NCBI GenBank assembly: GCA_017463325.1 | Contig: JAFTPK010000016.1 | Span: forward strand, 1-39,582 | Reading direction: 5' to 3' | Origin: Clostridia bacterium | GTDB taxonomy: Bacteria > Bacillota > Clostridia > Christensenellales > Borkfalkiaceae | DNA length: 39,582 nucleotides | In this document: positions 28,166-36,763 of the stretch, piece after piece | Layout of the letters: each line of letters starts with the position of its first letter | How positions within the stretch are numbered: position 1 is the first letter of the stretch | Made by a program: the position numbers and the translations under genes | The notes under the pieces: generated by a model | The model's input: only the letters and a program-made list of their open reading frames with translations | What the model was told of the DNA's origin: nothing | The model's database searches: none

Positions 28166-29542
28166 ATGAGTAATTTATCGTATAAGAGAACCAACGTTTA
28201 CGAAGTGGCTGACGAAAAGTTAATGAAGAGCATTTTTGATTACGCCAAAGGTTATTGCCGTTTTATCGACGAGGGAAAAACGGAACGTGAAGCTTGCGCG
28301 TACGTGGAAAAGGCAGCGATTGAAAAGGGCTATAAGCCGTTTGAATTCGGTATGACGTTGAAAGCGGGCGACAAGGTGTATTACAACAATCGCGGCAAAA
28401 ACCTGTATTTGATCCGCGTAGGGAAAAACGACGTAAAGAAAGAGGGGATTCGTATCCTCGCTTCGCATATCGACAGCCCTCGCCTTGATTTTAAGCAGGT
28501 GCCTTTGTACGAGGCGGAAAATATTGCGTTCGCAAAAACCCATTATTACGGCGGGATTCGTAAATATCAATGGACGGCGATCCCTCTTGCGTTGCACGGC
28601 GCGGTCGTGTTGAAAAACGGCGACGTGATTGAGGTGAAGATCGGTGAGGACGACGCTGATCCCGTATTCTATATCAGCGACCTGCTTCCGCACCTTGCGG
28701 CAAAACAGAACGCCAAGACCCTCGGGGAGGGGATCGGGGGCGAGGACCTCAATATTTGGCTGGGCAACATTCCCTATACGGCGGCGAAGGACGAAAAGGA
28801 TAAAACGGTGAAAGAAAATCTTCTCCGTATCCTCAACGAAAAATACGGCATGGTAGAGGAAGATTTCCTGAGCGCAGAGCTGTCGCTTGTGCCTGCGTTT
28901 AAGGCGCGCGATATCGGCTTTGACGGCGCGTTGATCGGTGCGTACGGTCACGACGATAGAGTTTGCTCCTATCCTGCGTATACCGCTCTTTTTGACGAAG
29001 AGAGCGAGGAAAATACCGTCATGGTAGTTTTGGCGGATAAGGAAGAGATCGGCAGCGAGGGTACGACGGGGATGCAGAGCGCAATTTTTGGGGATCTGAT
29101 TGACGCGATTGCCGCTTCGTTTGGGACGACGGGGGCGCAGGTGCGCGCGAAGTCAAAGTGCTTGTCTGCGGACGTCAACGCTGCGTACGATCCGAATTTC
29201 CGCGACGTTTGCGAGCCGTTGAACTCCACTTATCTTTCCTGTGGTGCGGGCATTACCAAATTCACCGGCGCGAGAGGGAAGAGCGGTTCTAACGACGCGA
29301 GCGCGGAATTTGTTGGCGAGATCCGTAGACTGTTTAATGAAAACGGCGTGATTTGGCAGACGGGCGAGCTTGGAAAAGTAGACGTCGGCGGCGGCGGTAC
29401 GGTGGCGAAATTTGTGGCGAACATGAATATCGACACAGTAGATATCGGCGTACCCGTAGTTTCCATGCATTCGCCGTTCGAGGTGATTTCCAAAGCGGAC
29501 TTGTACGAGGAATACCTTGCCTTCCGCGCGTTCATTAAATAA
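28166..29542 (+). CDS. M18-family aminopeptidase
   Basis: A 458-residue zinc aminopeptidase of the M18 (aspartyl aminopeptidase) family, which trims acidic or other N-terminal residues from peptides in the cytoplasm. Metal-site motifs are ASHIDSPRLDFK (His, Asp), AYGHDDRVCS, the catalytic Glu pair in DKEEIGSEGTTGMQS, and the late His in PVVSMHSPFEV. SNDASAEFVGEIRR is also typical. The length fits the family. AAAGGAG precedes the ATG. It could complement the peptide importer by degrading imported peptides, though it is in a different transcription unit. Confidence 0.94.
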   Translation: MSNLSYKRTNVYEVADEKLMKSIFDYAKGYCRFIDEGKTEREACAYVEKAAIEKGYKPFEFGMTLKAGDKVYYNNRGKNLYLIRVGKNDVKKEGIRILASHIDSPRLDFKQVPLYEAENIAFAKTHYYGGIRKYQWTAIPLALHGAVVLKNGDVIEVKIGEDDADPVFYISDLLPHLAAKQNAKTLGEGIGGEDLNIWLGNIPYTAAKDEKDKTVKENLLRILNEKYGMVEEDFLSAELSLVPAFKARDIGFDGALIGAYGHDDRVCSYPAYTALFDEESEENTVMVVLADKEEIGSEGTTGMQSAIFGDLIDAIAASFGTTGAQVRAKSKCLSADVNAAYDPNFRDVCEPLNSTYLSCGAGITKFTGARGKSGSNDASAEFVGEIRRLFNENGVIWQTGELGKVDVGGGGTVAKFVANMNIDTVDIGVPVVSMHSPFEVISKADLYEEYLAFRAFIK

Positions 29543-29558
29543 GAAAATAACGAAGAAG

Positions 29559-29583
29559 AAAACGGGCAGCGCCCGTTTTTTTC
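29559..29583 (+). terminator. Terminator after the aminopeptidase gene
   Basis: AAACGGGC and GCCCGTTT with a 3-base AGC loop, followed by a T-run. It begins 17 bases after the stop codon. Confidence 0.92.
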
Positions 29584-29655
29584 ATGATTAGCCGTTACTT
29601 TAAAAAGCGGGGAAACGTGTTTTATCACAGACTTGTATTCTTTTTTCGATTTTAC

Positions 29656-29684
29656 TTGAAAATTTCTTTTATATGTGGTATACT
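29656..29684 (+). promoter_or_regulatory. Promoter for the flavodiiron-rubredoxin operon
   Basis: TTGAAA (29656-29661) and TATACT (29679-29684) with a 17-base spacer, 36 bases upstream of the ATG. Confidence 0.85.
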
Positions 29685-29720
29685 ATAAACGTAAGACAAA
29701 GCTTTGAAGGAGTAAAAAGA

Positions 29721-30878
29721 ATGGAAATAACCAAAGATATTCAATATGTAGGGGTGAATGATCTTAGAGAGGAGCTTTTCGAGGGACAGTTTATCGTGCC
29801 GAACGGCATGGCGTATAATTCGTACGTGCTTTTGGACGAGCAGATCGCCGTATTCGATACGGTGGACGCGGCGTTTCAAGAGGAATGGCTGAAAAAGATC
29901 GAAAACGTTTTGGGCGGTAAGACTCCCGACTATTTGATCGTCCAGCATATGGAACCCGATCATTCGGCGAATATCGTCGCGTTTATCGAGAAATATCCAA
30001 AGGCAAAAATTGTTTCCTCCTCCAAGTCTTTTTTGATGATGAAAAATTATTTCGGTAGCGATTTTTCCGAGCGACAGATGGTCGTGGGGGACGGCGCTTC
30101 GTTGCATCTTGGGAAACACGAGTTGACCTTTATTGCCGCGCCCATGGTACATTGGCCTGAGGTGATCGTGACCTACGATAAAACGGAGAAAGTATTATTT
30201 TCGGCTGACGCATTTGGAAAATTTGGGGCGATCGACGCGGACGAGGACTGGGCTTGTGAGGCGAGAAGATATTATTTCGGGATCGTCGGGAAATACGGGG
30301 TACAGGTGCAGACGTTACTAAAAAAACTGGCGAGCTATGAAATTAAAACAATTTGCCCCTTACACGGCCCTGTGTTAAAGGATAATTTGGAGTATTATTT
30401 GAGATTGTACGATACGTGGTCGAGCTATGGCGTGGAGAGCGAGGGGGTGTTGATCGCATACACCTCCGTATACGGACACACGAAAGAGGCGGTGGAGCTT
30501 TTAGCAACGCGCTTGCAGGAAAAAGGTTGTCCGAAAACGGTGGTTTGCGATTTGGCGCGTTCGGATATGGCTGAAGCGGTGGAGGACGCCTTCCGTTACG
30601 GAAAACTCGTTTTGGCGACGACTACCTACAATGGGGAAATTTTTCCGTTTATGCGGGAATTTCTCGCGCAGTTGACCGAACGTAATTTCCAAAACAGAAC
30701 GGTGGGTTTTATTGAGAATGGGAGCTGGGCGCCGATGGCGACGCGGGTAATGCGTGAAAAGCTTGAAAAGTGCAAGAATTTACGTTATACGCAAGCGACG
30801 GTAAAGATTCTTTCGGCGTTATCGGAGGAGAGCCGCGGGCAAATCGAAGAGCTTGCGGACGAGCTTTGTAAAGAATAA
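29721..30878 (+). CDS. fprA: Flavodiiron protein (O2/NO reductase, FprA type)
   Basis: A 385-residue flavodiiron protein. The N-terminal metallo-beta-lactamase-like domain carries the di-iron ligands: His76, Glu78, Asp80 and His81 in QHMEPDHS, then His in MVHWPE, Asp in FSADAFG and His in CPLHGP. The C-terminal flavodoxin domain starts near residue 245 with VLIAYTSVYGHTKEA, the FMN phosphate loop. These enzymes reduce O2 to water, and some also reduce NO, protecting anaerobes. AAGGAG precedes the ATG at 29721; a longer start at 29673 falls inside the promoter. Rubredoxin, the usual electron donor, is encoded 15 bases downstream. Confidence 0.95.
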   Translation: MEITKDIQYVGVNDLREELFEGQFIVPNGMAYNSYVLLDEQIAVFDTVDAAFQEEWLKKIENVLGGKTPDYLIVQHMEPDHSANIVAFIEKYPKAKIVSSSKSFLMMKNYFGSDFSERQMVVGDGASLHLGKHELTFIAAPMVHWPEVIVTYDKTEKVLFSADAFGKFGAIDADEDWACEARRYYFGIVGKYGVQVQTLLKKLASYEIKTICPLHGPVLKDNLEYYLRLYDTWSSYGVESEGVLIAYTSVYGHTKEAVELLATRLQEKGCPKTVVCDLARSDMAEAVEDAFRYGKLVLATTTYNGEIFPFMREFLAQLTERNFQNRTVGFIENGSWAPMATRVMREKLEKCKNLRYTQATVKILSALSEESRGQIEELADELCKE

Positions 30879-30893
30879 AAAAGGAGGGATAAT

Positions 30894-31055
30894 ATGAGCA
30901 AATATATCTGTGATGTATGCGGTTGGGTGTATGAAGAAGAGGTTGGCTTGCCGGAGAAAGGCATTGCGGCGGGCACGAAATTTTCTGAACTTCCCGACGA
31001 TTTTGAATGCGTCCTTTGTGGCGTAGGTAAAGAAAATTTCACCAAAGAAGAATAA
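30894..31055 (+). CDS. Rubredoxin
   Basis: A 53-residue rubredoxin. The four iron ligands are Cys6 and Cys9 in YICDVCGWVYEEE, and Cys39 and Cys42 in DDFECVLCGVGKENF. The middle GIAAGTKFSELPDDF is the family's conserved core. The usual proline in the second knuckle (CPxCG) is replaced (CVLCG). The ATG has AAGGAGG upstream and follows fprA by 15 bases, so the pair forms an O2-reducing electron chain of rubredoxin and flavodiiron protein. Confidence 0.97.
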   Translation: MSKYICDVCGWVYEEEVGLPEKGIAAGTKFSELPDDFECVLCGVGKENFTKEE

Positions 31056-31073
31056 GCTTTTAGTCACGTCACG

Positions 31074-31116
31074 TGGTTGATGTTAGCTGAAAACAAATTT
31101 CAGCTAACATCAACCA
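31074..31116. repeat. 19-bp perfect inverted repeat
   Basis: TGGTTGATGTTAGCTGAAA at 31074-31092 pairs perfectly with 31098-31116 around a 5-base loop (ACAAA). It lies just after rubredoxin. No T-run follows, so it is either a factor-assisted stop and 3'-protection stem or a small repeat element. Confidence 0.85.
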
Positions 31117-31137
31117 TTCTCTATGACATAGCCTTAT

Positions 31138-31176
31138 AGAAAAAGAGCCGCCCGAAACCGAAGTTTCGGGCGGCTC
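31138..31176 (-). terminator. Terminator of gdhA (minus strand)
   Basis: GAGCCGCCCGAAAC pairs perfectly with GTTTCGGGCGGCTC (14 bp) around a CGAA tetraloop. On the minus strand it is followed by CTTTTTCTAT, a proper T-run, and it lies 28 bases after the gdhA stop codon. On the plus strand no T-run follows. Confidence 0.88.
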
Positions 31177-31203
31177 CTATATAAGGGGGGTAGGGGGAAC
31201 GAG

Positions 31204-32541
<1,338 letters not shown>

Positions 32542-32600
32542 CTATTCTCCTAAAAAATTGATTATAAAGTAATTTTTATCAGTATTTCTAATGCTTTAAT

Positions 32601-32629
32601 ATCATAGCAAATTTTTTAATATTTGGCAA
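32601..32629 (-). promoter_or_regulatory. Promoter for gdhA
   Basis: On the minus strand TTGCCA (32629-32624), a 17-base spacer, then TATGAT (32606-32601), about 60 bases before the ATG. Confidence 0.8.
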
Positions 32630-32658
32630 CTAAAAATAAGAAAAAGTTTTAAAAATCC

Positions 32659-32687
32659 TTGATTTTTTTTAAAAAAGGGTGTATAAT
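32659..32687 (+). promoter_or_regulatory. Promoter leading into the tRNA-Arg locus
   Basis: TTGATT (32659-32664), a 17-base spacer and a perfect TATAAT (32682-32687). No protein gene follows for about 1 kb, so the tRNA genes are the likely target. Confidence 0.7.
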
Positions 32688-32744
32688 AAGAACGTTAAAT
32701 TATAGGAGATATAAGTATTTCTTATAAAAGCAAAAAAATGAATA

Positions 32745-32812
32745 TGCCTGTATAGTTAAATGAATATAACAAACCCCTCCTAAGGGCTTGGTCGAGCCAG
32801 TAAAACGGGGCA
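32745..32812 (+). pseudogene. Decayed tRNA-Arg(CCT) copy
   Basis: The D-arm (AGTTAAATGAATATAAC) and the anticodon loop (CCCTCCTAAGGG) match the intact tRNA-Arg(CCT) 210 bases downstream almost base for base, and the flank AAAATGAATATG is shared as well. The 3' half is different: no proper T-arm or CCA end can be formed, although five acceptor-stem pairs (TGCCT with GGGGCA) can be drawn. It is interpreted as a broken duplicate. Confidence 0.7.
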
Positions 32813-32954
32813 AAACAATGCGAAAACTGCTCAAAATCGTGCGTTTTGGCGATACGGCGGTTGGCTAAAATAAAAATTGGTGACCTATTTGGTGACCAGG
32901 GTGTAAAAAATGCACCAAAGTGGGTATTGTTATATCCTACTAAAAACTGAATAT
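32813..32954 (+). other. Spacer with an integrase-tail-like open frame
   Basis: Between the two tRNA copies a plus-strand frame reads KIGDLFGDQGVKNAPKW and continues to a stop near 32950. It has no start codon. It resembles the read-through tails of clostridial tyrosine integrases next to tRNA sites and contains TGCACCAAA, a string repeated near the island ends. No complete gene is present. The origin is an inference. Confidence 0.35.
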
Positions 32955-33029
32955 GTGTCCGTAGTTAAATGGATATAACCGCGCCCTCCTAAGGCGCTAT
33001 TGTGAGTTCGATTCTCGCCGGGCATACCA
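32955..33029 (+). tRNA. tRNA-Arg (anticodon CCT)
   Basis: A full cloverleaf can be drawn. The acceptor stem pairs GTGTCCG with CGGGCAT (two G-U pairs). The D-stem is GTTA/TAAC. The anticodon stem GCGCC/GGCGC encloses the loop CTCCTAA (anticodon CCT, reading AGG). The T-stem GTGAG/CTCGC encloses TTCGATT. The 3' end has discriminator A and an encoded CCA. Length is 75 bases with CCA. Confidence 0.95.
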
Positions 33030-33030
33030 A

Positions 33031-33058
33031 AAAACGACCGATTTCTCGGTCGTTTTTG
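33031..33058 (+). terminator. Terminator after tRNA-Arg
   Basis: AAAACGACCGA and TCGGTCGTTTT with a TTTC loop, ending in a T-run. It starts one base after the tRNA CCA. Confidence 0.9.
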
Positions 33059-33074
33059 TATTGTAGCGCGTTGT

Positions 33075-33215
33075 TTATTCTTCCTTAAATTCGGTCAGCA
33101 TTCGCAGGTGCGCTTGCCTGTAGTATTTTCGGAAGGTTGCCCACGGTAGGCTTGTATCCTGCGAGAAGGCGATTATCACGCCTATCAGTTCAGCTTTGTC
33201 TTTCGCCTCGGTATC
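33075..33215 (-). pseudogene. C-terminal remnant of an unidentified gene
   Basis: The minus strand has a frame of 46 codons with gene-like composition, including the stretch ELIGVIIAFSQDTSLPW and FRKYYRQAHLRMLTEF, ending at a TAA stop. It is preceded by an in-frame TAG and has no start codon, so only the C-terminal end of a former gene is left. I do not recognise the family. Its GC content is higher than that of the surrounding region. Confidence 0.5.
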
Positions 33216-33376
33216 CTAAAAATTAAAAGTAATAAAAATGCAATAATGAAAAAAGTGGGGCAACGTGGAAGTTGCTCCGCCTTTTGCATATGTGTTATTC
33301 GATATTGCCAATAAAAAGAAATGACCCGAACCAATCACGGGTGAAAATCCAATGAAAGTGGTTCGGATTATGTTCT

Positions 33377-33401
33377 TCTGGTGGACGATCAGGGACTCGA
33401 A
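33377..33401. repeat. Left att-like direct repeat (tRNA 3' end sequence)
   Basis: The 25 bases are identical to those at 38761-38785. On the minus strand they read as a tRNA T-loop (TTCGAGT), T-stem half (CCCTG), acceptor half (ATCGTCC), discriminator A, CCA and two more bases. No tRNA 5' body lies next to this copy. It is interpreted as the outer attachment junction of an integrated element. Confidence 0.85.
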
Positions 33402-33453
33402 GCGAAATAAGAACTCGTAAAACCCCTTATAAATAAAGGGATTCAGCGATTTT

Positions 33454-33473
33454 TGTACCAATCGTGCACCAAA
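33454..33473. repeat. Left copy of the TGTACCAATCGTGCACCAAA repeat
   Basis: This 20-base sequence is identical to 38613-38632. It lies 52 bases inside the left att-like repeat. It could be an arm-type integrase binding site; that is an inference from its position. Confidence 0.6.
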
Positions 33474-33640
33474 AAATTTCAAATCAAGAGTATCGACAAT
33501 TTCTAAAATTGAATAGCTTTTTCATATTTAAGAGTAATTAAATGCAAAAAGAAAAATTTTACAAAAAGTGAAAAGTCTTTTTTAATGCAATATTCGACAC
33601 ATTATTACTTATTTATTTTGTGTAAAATTAACACATTTTC

Positions 33641-33669
33641 TTGACTTAAGTTAAATTTTATGCTAAAAT
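33641..33669 (+). promoter_or_regulatory. Promoter for the DUF4143 ATPase gene
   Basis: TTGACT (33641-33646), a 17-base spacer and TAAAAT (33664-33669), with an extended TG two bases before the -10. It lies 24 bases before the chosen ATG. Confidence 0.8.
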
Positions 33670-33692
33670 ATAGAAAAAATAGGAGGCGTATT

Positions 33693-34991
33693 ATGAGAAG
33701 ATTGATTGTTGAGAAGCTGTTACTATGGAAAAATAATCCTAATAAAAAACCGTTGATTGTGTTTGGTGCAAGACAAGTGGGAAAAACGTATTCCATTTTG
33801 CAATTCGCAAAGGAAGAGTACGACGACGTTTTGTATTTCAATTTTGAAAACAATAAACCGCTTGCGTCGGTTTTTGAAAAAGATTTAGACGTGAAACGGA
33901 TTTTAATAGCGTTAAGTGCATTGTCGGGAAAACAAATCGTTTCCCATAAAACAGCGATTATTTTTGACGAAATACAGGCTTGTCCACAAGCAATTACTTC
34001 CTTGAAATATTTTTGCGAAAACGCCCCCGAATATCATATTATTTCGGCTGGTAGTTTGTTGGGGGTGGCAGTCAACAGAGAACAAATTTCTTTTCCTGTT
34101 GGAAAAATAGACAGTTTGACTATGTATCCTATGAATTTCAAGGAATTTCTCTGGGCGACGGAAAACGATGCGTTGCTTGCTATGATAGAGGAATGTTTTG
34201 AAAATAACACTCCGCTTATGGATATTTTACACGAAAAAGCGTTGGGGTTATATCGAACGTATTTGCTTGTTGGCGGTATGCCCGAATGTGTAAGCGAATA
34301 CATTAAAACGAATGATTTTGATTTTGTAAAGGTAAAGCAAAACCGAATATTCAGCGATTACACGTCGGATATGTTCAAGTATTCCACGAAAGCGGAAGCG
34401 TTGCGCCACGAGGCAACGTACAACAGCGTACCTTCACAGCTTGCTAAAGAAAATAAGAAGTTTCAATACAGCTTAATTGGTAGTAGTGCGCGCAGTCGTG
34501 TGTATGAGGATTCTATTCATTGGTTGACGAAAGCTGGGATTGTATTACGTTGCGATAAAGTTAACGAAGTAAGAAATCCTGTTGAGTTCTTCAAAGACAA
34601 TTTGAGCTTTAAGATTTATATGTCGGATGTGGGATTGTTATCTGCAAAGATGATGATTTCGCCTTCGACGGTACTTTCCGATATCAATTTTTTGGGAGAA
34701 GCCAAAGGTGCGATTGCCGAAAATTACGTGGCAATGCAATTGGTAGCAAACGGCGTGCATTTATATTATTGGACCTCGGAAAGCAAAGCGGAAGTGGATT
34801 TCATTTGGCAAGCGGACGGAATAGTTGTGCCTGTGGAATGCAAAGCAAACGATAACGTACGGTCAAGGAGCTTGAACGTTTGTGTGGAGAAATATAAACC
34901 AGAATATGCTATGCGCATATCGGGAAAGAATTTTGGGTTTGAAAACGGCATAAAATCCGTGCCATTGTATGCTGTATTTTGTATTAGATGA
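33693..34991 (+). CDS. AAA ATPase with C-terminal DUF4143
   Basis: A 432-residue protein with an N-terminal P-loop domain (AAA_14 type): Walker A GARQVGKT at residues 25-32 and Walker B in TAIIFDEIQACPQ. Then come the typical SAGSLLGVAV and MYPMNFKEFLWA segments. The C-terminal DUF4143 part includes YLVGGMPECVSEY and a nuclease-like pattern, SKAEVDFIWQADGIVVPVECKA. Function is not established for the family; members are common in anaerobe genomes and mobile islands. The ATG at 33693 has AGGAGG upstream; the in-frame ATG at 33660 lies inside the -10 box region. Composition is clearly more AT-rich than the core genome. Confidence 0.9.
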   Translation: MRRLIVEKLLLWKNNPNKKPLIVFGARQVGKTYSILQFAKEEYDDVLYFNFENNKPLASVFEKDLDVKRILIALSALSGKQIVSHKTAIIFDEIQACPQAITSLKYFCENAPEYHIISAGSLLGVAVNREQISFPVGKIDSLTMYPMNFKEFLWATENDALLAMIEECFENNTPLMDILHEKALGLYRTYLLVGGMPECVSEYIKTNDFDFVKVKQNRIFSDYTSDMFKYSTKAEALRHEATYNSVPSQLAKENKKFQYSLIGSSARSRVYEDSIHWLTKAGIVLRCDKVNEVRNPVEFFKDNLSFKIYMSDVGLLSAKMMISPSTVLSDINFLGEAKGAIAENYVAMQLVANGVHLYYWTSESKAEVDFIWQADGIVVPVECKANDNVRSRSLNVCVEKYKPEYAMRISGKNFGFENGIKSVPLYAVFCIR

Positions 34992-35037
34992 GAGTGTGAA
35001 CAGTTATGAAAAAACAAAGAAGTGTTATAAAAAGGAA

Positions 35038-35175
35038 ATGAGGGAAAACGAGCTTTTTAAATCGCAGGTATTAGCCGAGGAGAGTTTGTTATCGGAATTG
35101 AATATAGGGATAAAATCCGCAAAAGAGAAAGGTTGGGTAAGTTTTTCACAAGCCAAAACACGGTTGGGGGTATAA
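35038..35175 (+). CDS. Small antitoxin-like ORF
   Basis: A 45-residue protein from the ATG at 35038, with an AAAGG site close by. The frame is open upstream to 34969, overlapping the ATPase end. The C-terminal segment SELNIGIKSAKEKGWVSFSQAKTRLGV resembles the tails of RelB/Phd-like antitoxins, but no toxin gene is adjacent. It may be the remnant of a toxin-antitoxin pair. The similarity is by eye and weak. Confidence 0.4.
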   Translation: MRENELFKSQVLAEESLLSELNIGIKSAKEKGWVSFSQAKTRLGV

Positions 35176-35195
35176 TTGTTTTTTGAAGGAGCTAT

Positions 35196-35978
35196 ATGAA
35201 ATATTACGTGGTAGCGGACGTTCACGGATTTTATACGGAATTGATAACTGCTTTAATAGAAAAAGGATTTTTTGAAGATAAAGAACCACACAAATTGATT
35301 GTTTGTGGGGATTTGTTTGACCGTGGTAACGAGGCGGTAAAGCTACAAGAGTTTATCGTCGATTTGATAGATAGGGGCGAGGTCGTTTTAATTCGTGGCA
35401 ACCACGAAGATTTAATGTTGAAATTTGTGAACGATTATATTCGTTGGACGGTTGAACCTGTGGTTTATACGGCGCATTGGAGCAACGGAACGGTCGGGAC
35501 AGTGATGCAGTTGACGGGGATGGATTTGAATGAAATTGAAACCACTGCTAAGACAATGAAAATGCGAATGGAAAACACGCCATTTTTCAAAAAGATTTTG
35601 CCGTCAATGGTTAATTATTTTGAAACAGAGCATTATATTTTCGTTCACGGTTGGATTGCGTGTAACGCATCTGGTTATGCTGGAACGGCAAGTAGTTTTA
35701 GTTATAATCCCGAATGGAGAAAATCGGATTATATCGATTGGGATTTTGCTCGTTGGTATAACGATATGGAGGCTGCAAGACAAGGTGTGATCGAACCGAA
35801 TAAAACGATTGTTTGCGGACATTGGAATTGTTCTTATGGACACGCAAAAATTGAAGGCAAGGGAGAAGAGCGGGGCGCACACGCCGATTATTCCCCTTAC
35901 TACGGAAAGGGTATCATTGCGTTGGATGCTTGTACGATATTGTCCAAGAAGGTCAACTGCATTGTAATTGAAGATTGA
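35196..35978 (+). CDS. Serine/threonine-type metallophosphoesterase
   Basis: A 260-residue calcineurin-like phosphoesterase of the PrpA/PPP-like kind. Metal and phosphate motifs appear in order: ADVHG (residues 7-11), CGDLFDRGNEA, and IRGNHEDLM, then HGW and a late GHWNCSYGH. These belong to a two-metal phosphatase that may act on phosphoproteins or on nucleotides such as Ap4A; the substrate cannot be told. A GAAGGAG site precedes the ATG. It follows the antitoxin-like ORF by 20 bases, so it is likely in the same transcript as the ATPase. Confidence 0.88.
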   Translation: MKYYVVADVHGFYTELITALIEKGFFEDKEPHKLIVCGDLFDRGNEAVKLQEFIVDLIDRGEVVLIRGNHEDLMLKFVNDYIRWTVEPVVYTAHWSNGTVGTVMQLTGMDLNEIETTAKTMKMRMENTPFFKKILPSMVNYFETEHYIFVHGWIACNASGYAGTASSFSYNPEWRKSDYIDWDFARWYNDMEAARQGVIEPNKTIVCGHWNCSYGHAKIEGKGEERGAHADYSPYYGKGIIALDACTILSKKVNCIVIED

Positions 35979-36102
35979 GATGAAAAGGAAAAATAATAAA
36001 TAGGAGTTTGAAGTGTCGCAGCTTTTGAGATGATATTTTCTGCGGTGTCGTCTCGAAAGGGGCGGCATCTTTTTTAATTTAATATGGTTGGGCAAAAAAA
36101 GG

Positions 36103-36150
36103 AACGCCGTCGGAAAACGATATACGGTTTCTCATAGGCGTTTTTTTGTT
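36103..36150 (+). terminator. Terminator-like hairpin before the SLOG gene
   Basis: AACGCC (36103-36108) and GGCGTT (36137-36142) form the base of a hairpin, with additional pairing inside (GTCGG with CCGT-like bases), followed by TTTTTTTGTTTTT. It would end the ATPase-phosphoesterase transcript. Confidence 0.6.
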
Positions 36151-36163
36151 TTTAAGGAGAAAT

Positions 36164-36707
36164 ATGGAAAGTAAAGCTTGTTGTTTTATCGGGCATCGAA
36201 AAATAGATAACGGTGTCGAGTTAACGCAAAGAGTGGAAGAAACAATAAGAGATTTAATTAAAAATAAAGGCGTGACTACTTTCTTATTCGGTAGCCGAAG
36301 TGAGTTTGACGATTTGTGTCATGAAATTGTAATCGGATTTCAAAAAAAATAATCCGCAAATTAAGCGGATTATGTATATGTGTCGAAGTGAATATGTCTG
36401 TATGAAAGAGGAAAAGGAAGAACGGGAACGTATTGCGCGTGAAGTAACGAAACGAGATATTAAATATAAAGATTACGATGGAGCAATGATGTCGGATAGG
36501 CTCTGGTCGGCGGGGAAAGCGTCGTACATGGAACGTAATCAAGATATGATAAACGCAAGCGATTATTGTGTTTTCTATTATAATCCGCAATACTTACCGC
36601 CAAGACTGAAATATTCTAAACGCTCGGTAGGGGATTATCAGCCGAAAAGTGGAACGCGATTAGCATTTGATTATGCAAATCAAAGAAAAACGGGGAAAAG
36701 GATTTAA
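36164..36707 (+). pseudogene. SLOG-domain (DUF1273-like) gene split by a frameshift at an A8 tract
   Basis: Two ORFs make up one gene. The first, 36164-36352, starts MESKACCFIGHRKIDNG and includes FLFGSRSEFDDLCHE, the nucleotide-binding start of a SLOG/DUF1273 protein. The second frame, read from the A8 run at 36342-36349, continues NPQIKRI and then SAGKASYMERNQDMINASDY and YQPKSGTRLAFDYA, the normal C-terminal half of the same family. Removing one A would join them into one protein of about 180 residues. The ATG has AAGGAG upstream. It may be a decayed gene, a slippage-controlled gene or an assembly error in a homopolymer. Confidence 0.82.
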
Positions 36708-36763
36708 CGATAATTAATTTATACAAAGATATTGATAAGGGAATGGCAGAAAACAAGTAGATT

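Larger units (their letters stand above)
33216..33640 (+). other. Non-coding stretch at the left end of the island
   Basis: No gene is supported here. It holds two small inverted repeats (GGGGCAAC/GTTGCTCC near 33257-33280 and CCGAACCA/TGGTTCGG near 33332-33366), the left 25-bp att-like repeat, one copy of the TGTACCAATCGTGCACCAAA repeat, and an AT-rich stretch leading to the ATPase promoter. Confidence 0.6.

Noticed and set aside
33660..33692. An earlier ATG for the DUF4143 ATPase
   Set aside because: It overlaps the -10 promoter element, and the ATG at 33693 has AGGAGG.
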